Assembly: GCA_028290245.1 (NCBI GenBank)
Contig: JAQGKG010000380.1
Coordinates: 1 to 22,575, forward strand
Source: Devosia sp.
Lineage (GTDB): Bacteria > Pseudomonadota > Alphaproteobacteria > Rhizobiales > Devosiaceae
DNA: 22,575 nucleotides
Direction: 5' to 3'
Part shown: positions 21,769 to 22,575 of the stretch, piece by piece
How positions within the stretch are numbered: position 1 is the first letter of the stretch
Layout of the letters: every line of letters starts with the position of its first letter
Made by a program: the position numbers and the translations under genes
The notes under the pieces: generated by a model
Database searches by the model: none
Told to the model about the DNA's origin: nothing
Seen by the model: the letters and a program-made list of their open reading frames with translations, nothing else

Positions 21769-22575
21769 CGTCCTCATCATCGGCGGCAGCTTTGCCGGCC
21801 TCGCCGCCGCGCTGCAGCTCGGTCGCGCCCGCCGCAACATCACGGTTCTCGATACCGGCCTGCCCCGCAACCGCTTCGCGCCGCATTCGCATGGCCTGCT
21901 CGGCCATGACCACAAGGCCCCACTGGACATCCTGGCCGAAGCGCGCCAGCAGTTGGAACGCTATCCGGCGATCAAGTTCGTCAATGCCCGTGCAGAAAGC
22001 ATATCCGGCGCGCTCGATGACTTCTCGATCACCACCAGTGACGGGCAGACCCTTAAGGCTCGCCGCCTGCTGCTCAGCTATGGCGTCACCGACCAGATGC
22101 CCGCCATTCCCGGCTATGCCGAGTGCTGGGGCAAATCCGTCGTGCCCTGCCCCTATTGCGATGGCTTCGAAGTCGCCGGCAAGCATTGGGGCCTGGTCTG
22201 GTCCGGCGCGCATTCGCAACATGCCGTCAAGCTGTTCCACGACTGGACCGAGCACCTGACGATGTTTGCCGATGGTCACGACATTTCCGCCGAGATTCGC
22301 GCCGACCTGATCGCGCGTAATGTCGAGGTGGTCGATGGCAGGCTGGCCGAAATCGCCCATCAGGACGGCAAGCTGACCACCGTCAATCTCGATACCGGCC
22401 GCAATGTCGCTGTCGACGTGCTGTTCGCCCACCCACGCAACAAGCCCTCGGCCAATCTGCACGAAGCGTTAGGGCTCGAAACCGTGGATGGCCCGGCGGG
22501 GGTGGTGTTGAAAGTCGATGATCGCCGTGAGACCACCATCCCCGGCATTTACGCCGCCGGCGACCTCGCCAACCC
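21761..22575 (+). CDS. Thioredoxin-reductase-like FAD oxidoreductase, 3' partial
   Basis: Flavoprotein cut by the right edge after 271 residues. The FAD-binding start is LIIGGSFAGLAAALQL (residues 5-20), the redox-active pair is in VVPCPYCDGFE (Cys130 and Cys133), and GIYAAGDLAN near the edge is the second FAD contact. The NADPH domain is atypical: WGLVWSGAHSQHA replaces the usual GxGxxA, and no HRRxxxR phosphate-binding motif is seen, so the electron donor may differ. ATG at 21761 is preferred, with GGAG at 21748-21751; an in-frame ATG at 21746 is possible. It overlaps the Rrf2 gene, its likely repressor. Confidence 0.9.
   Translation, partial: MDDVLIIGGSFAGLAAALQLGRARRNITVLDTGLPRNRFAPHSHGLLGHDHKAPLDILAEARQQLERYPAIKFVNARAESISGALDDFSITTSDGQTLKARRLLLSYGVTDQMPAIPGYAECWGKSVVPCPYCDGFEVAGKHWGLVWSGAHSQHAVKLFHDWTEHLTMFADGHDISAEIRADLIARNVEVVDGRLAEIAHQDGKLTTVNLDTGRNVAVDVLFAHPRNKPSANLHEALGLETVDGPAGVVLKVDDRRETTIPGIYAAGDLAN

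Overview
The window is GC-rich DNA that is almost completely filled with short-spaced or overlapping genes. It reads as chromosome of an alphaproteobacterium of the order Hyphomicrobiales, possibly a Devosia relative. The support is an EcfG-type (GGAAC...GTT) stress promoter, a SitABCD metal importer behind a Fur/Mur-like box, an HWE histidine kinase, an SH3b periplasmic protein, a DUF2793/S74 protein and the micropeptide gene next to the stress promoter. The genus is a guess from gene style, not from a marker gene. No tRNA, rRNA, CRISPR array or intact transposase was seen.

Layout. (1) 1-2812: three genes of an NMT1/THI5-type ABC importer (truncated permease, unusually long second permease, periplasmic binding protein), ended by a terminator. 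(2) 2907-4118: a compact cassette of an EcfG-like promoter, a 24-aa membrane micropeptide, a 297-aa four-helix membrane protein, a 25-aa membrane micropeptide and a terminator nearly identical to the previous one. (3) 4126-6502, minus strand: a 2-hydroxyacid dehydrogenase-like protein that has lost the catalytic Glu, then rbfA and truB. (4) 6606-7957: an SH3b protein and, tail to tail, an FhuF-type ferric reductase. (5) 8012-10278: a YtrA-type GntR regulator with its palindromic operator, translationally coupled to an ABC-2 exporter (ATPase and permease). (6) 10276-14121, minus strand: an orphan HWE sensor kinase, a GT8 glycosyltransferase and a luciferase-like flavin oxidoreductase. (7) 14213-17739: sitABCD manganese/iron importer, every junction overlapping by ATGA. 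(8) 17796-21093: an orphan phage-tail-like DUF2793/S74 protein, a TetR regulator divergent from a VOC protein, and a Gfo/Idh/MocA dehydrogenase. (9) 21106-21224: a 119-bp element with 38-bp terminal inverted repeats. (10) 21278-22575: an Rrf2 regulator that appears to be translated from a leaderless message, coupled to a thioredoxin-reductase-like flavoenzyme cut by the right edge.

How the genes fit together. There is no single pathway. Recurrent themes are metal supply (sitABCD, FhuF), stress or redox response (EcfG-driven membrane cassette, HWE kinase, Rrf2 plus flavoenzyme) and several regulator-plus-target modules with a visible operator (YtrA, TetR, Rrf2, Fur/Mur). The best candidates for something undescribed are the stress cassette at 2907-4118, the dehydrogenase with an Arg in place of its catalytic Glu, the orphan S74 protein, and the inverted-repeat element.
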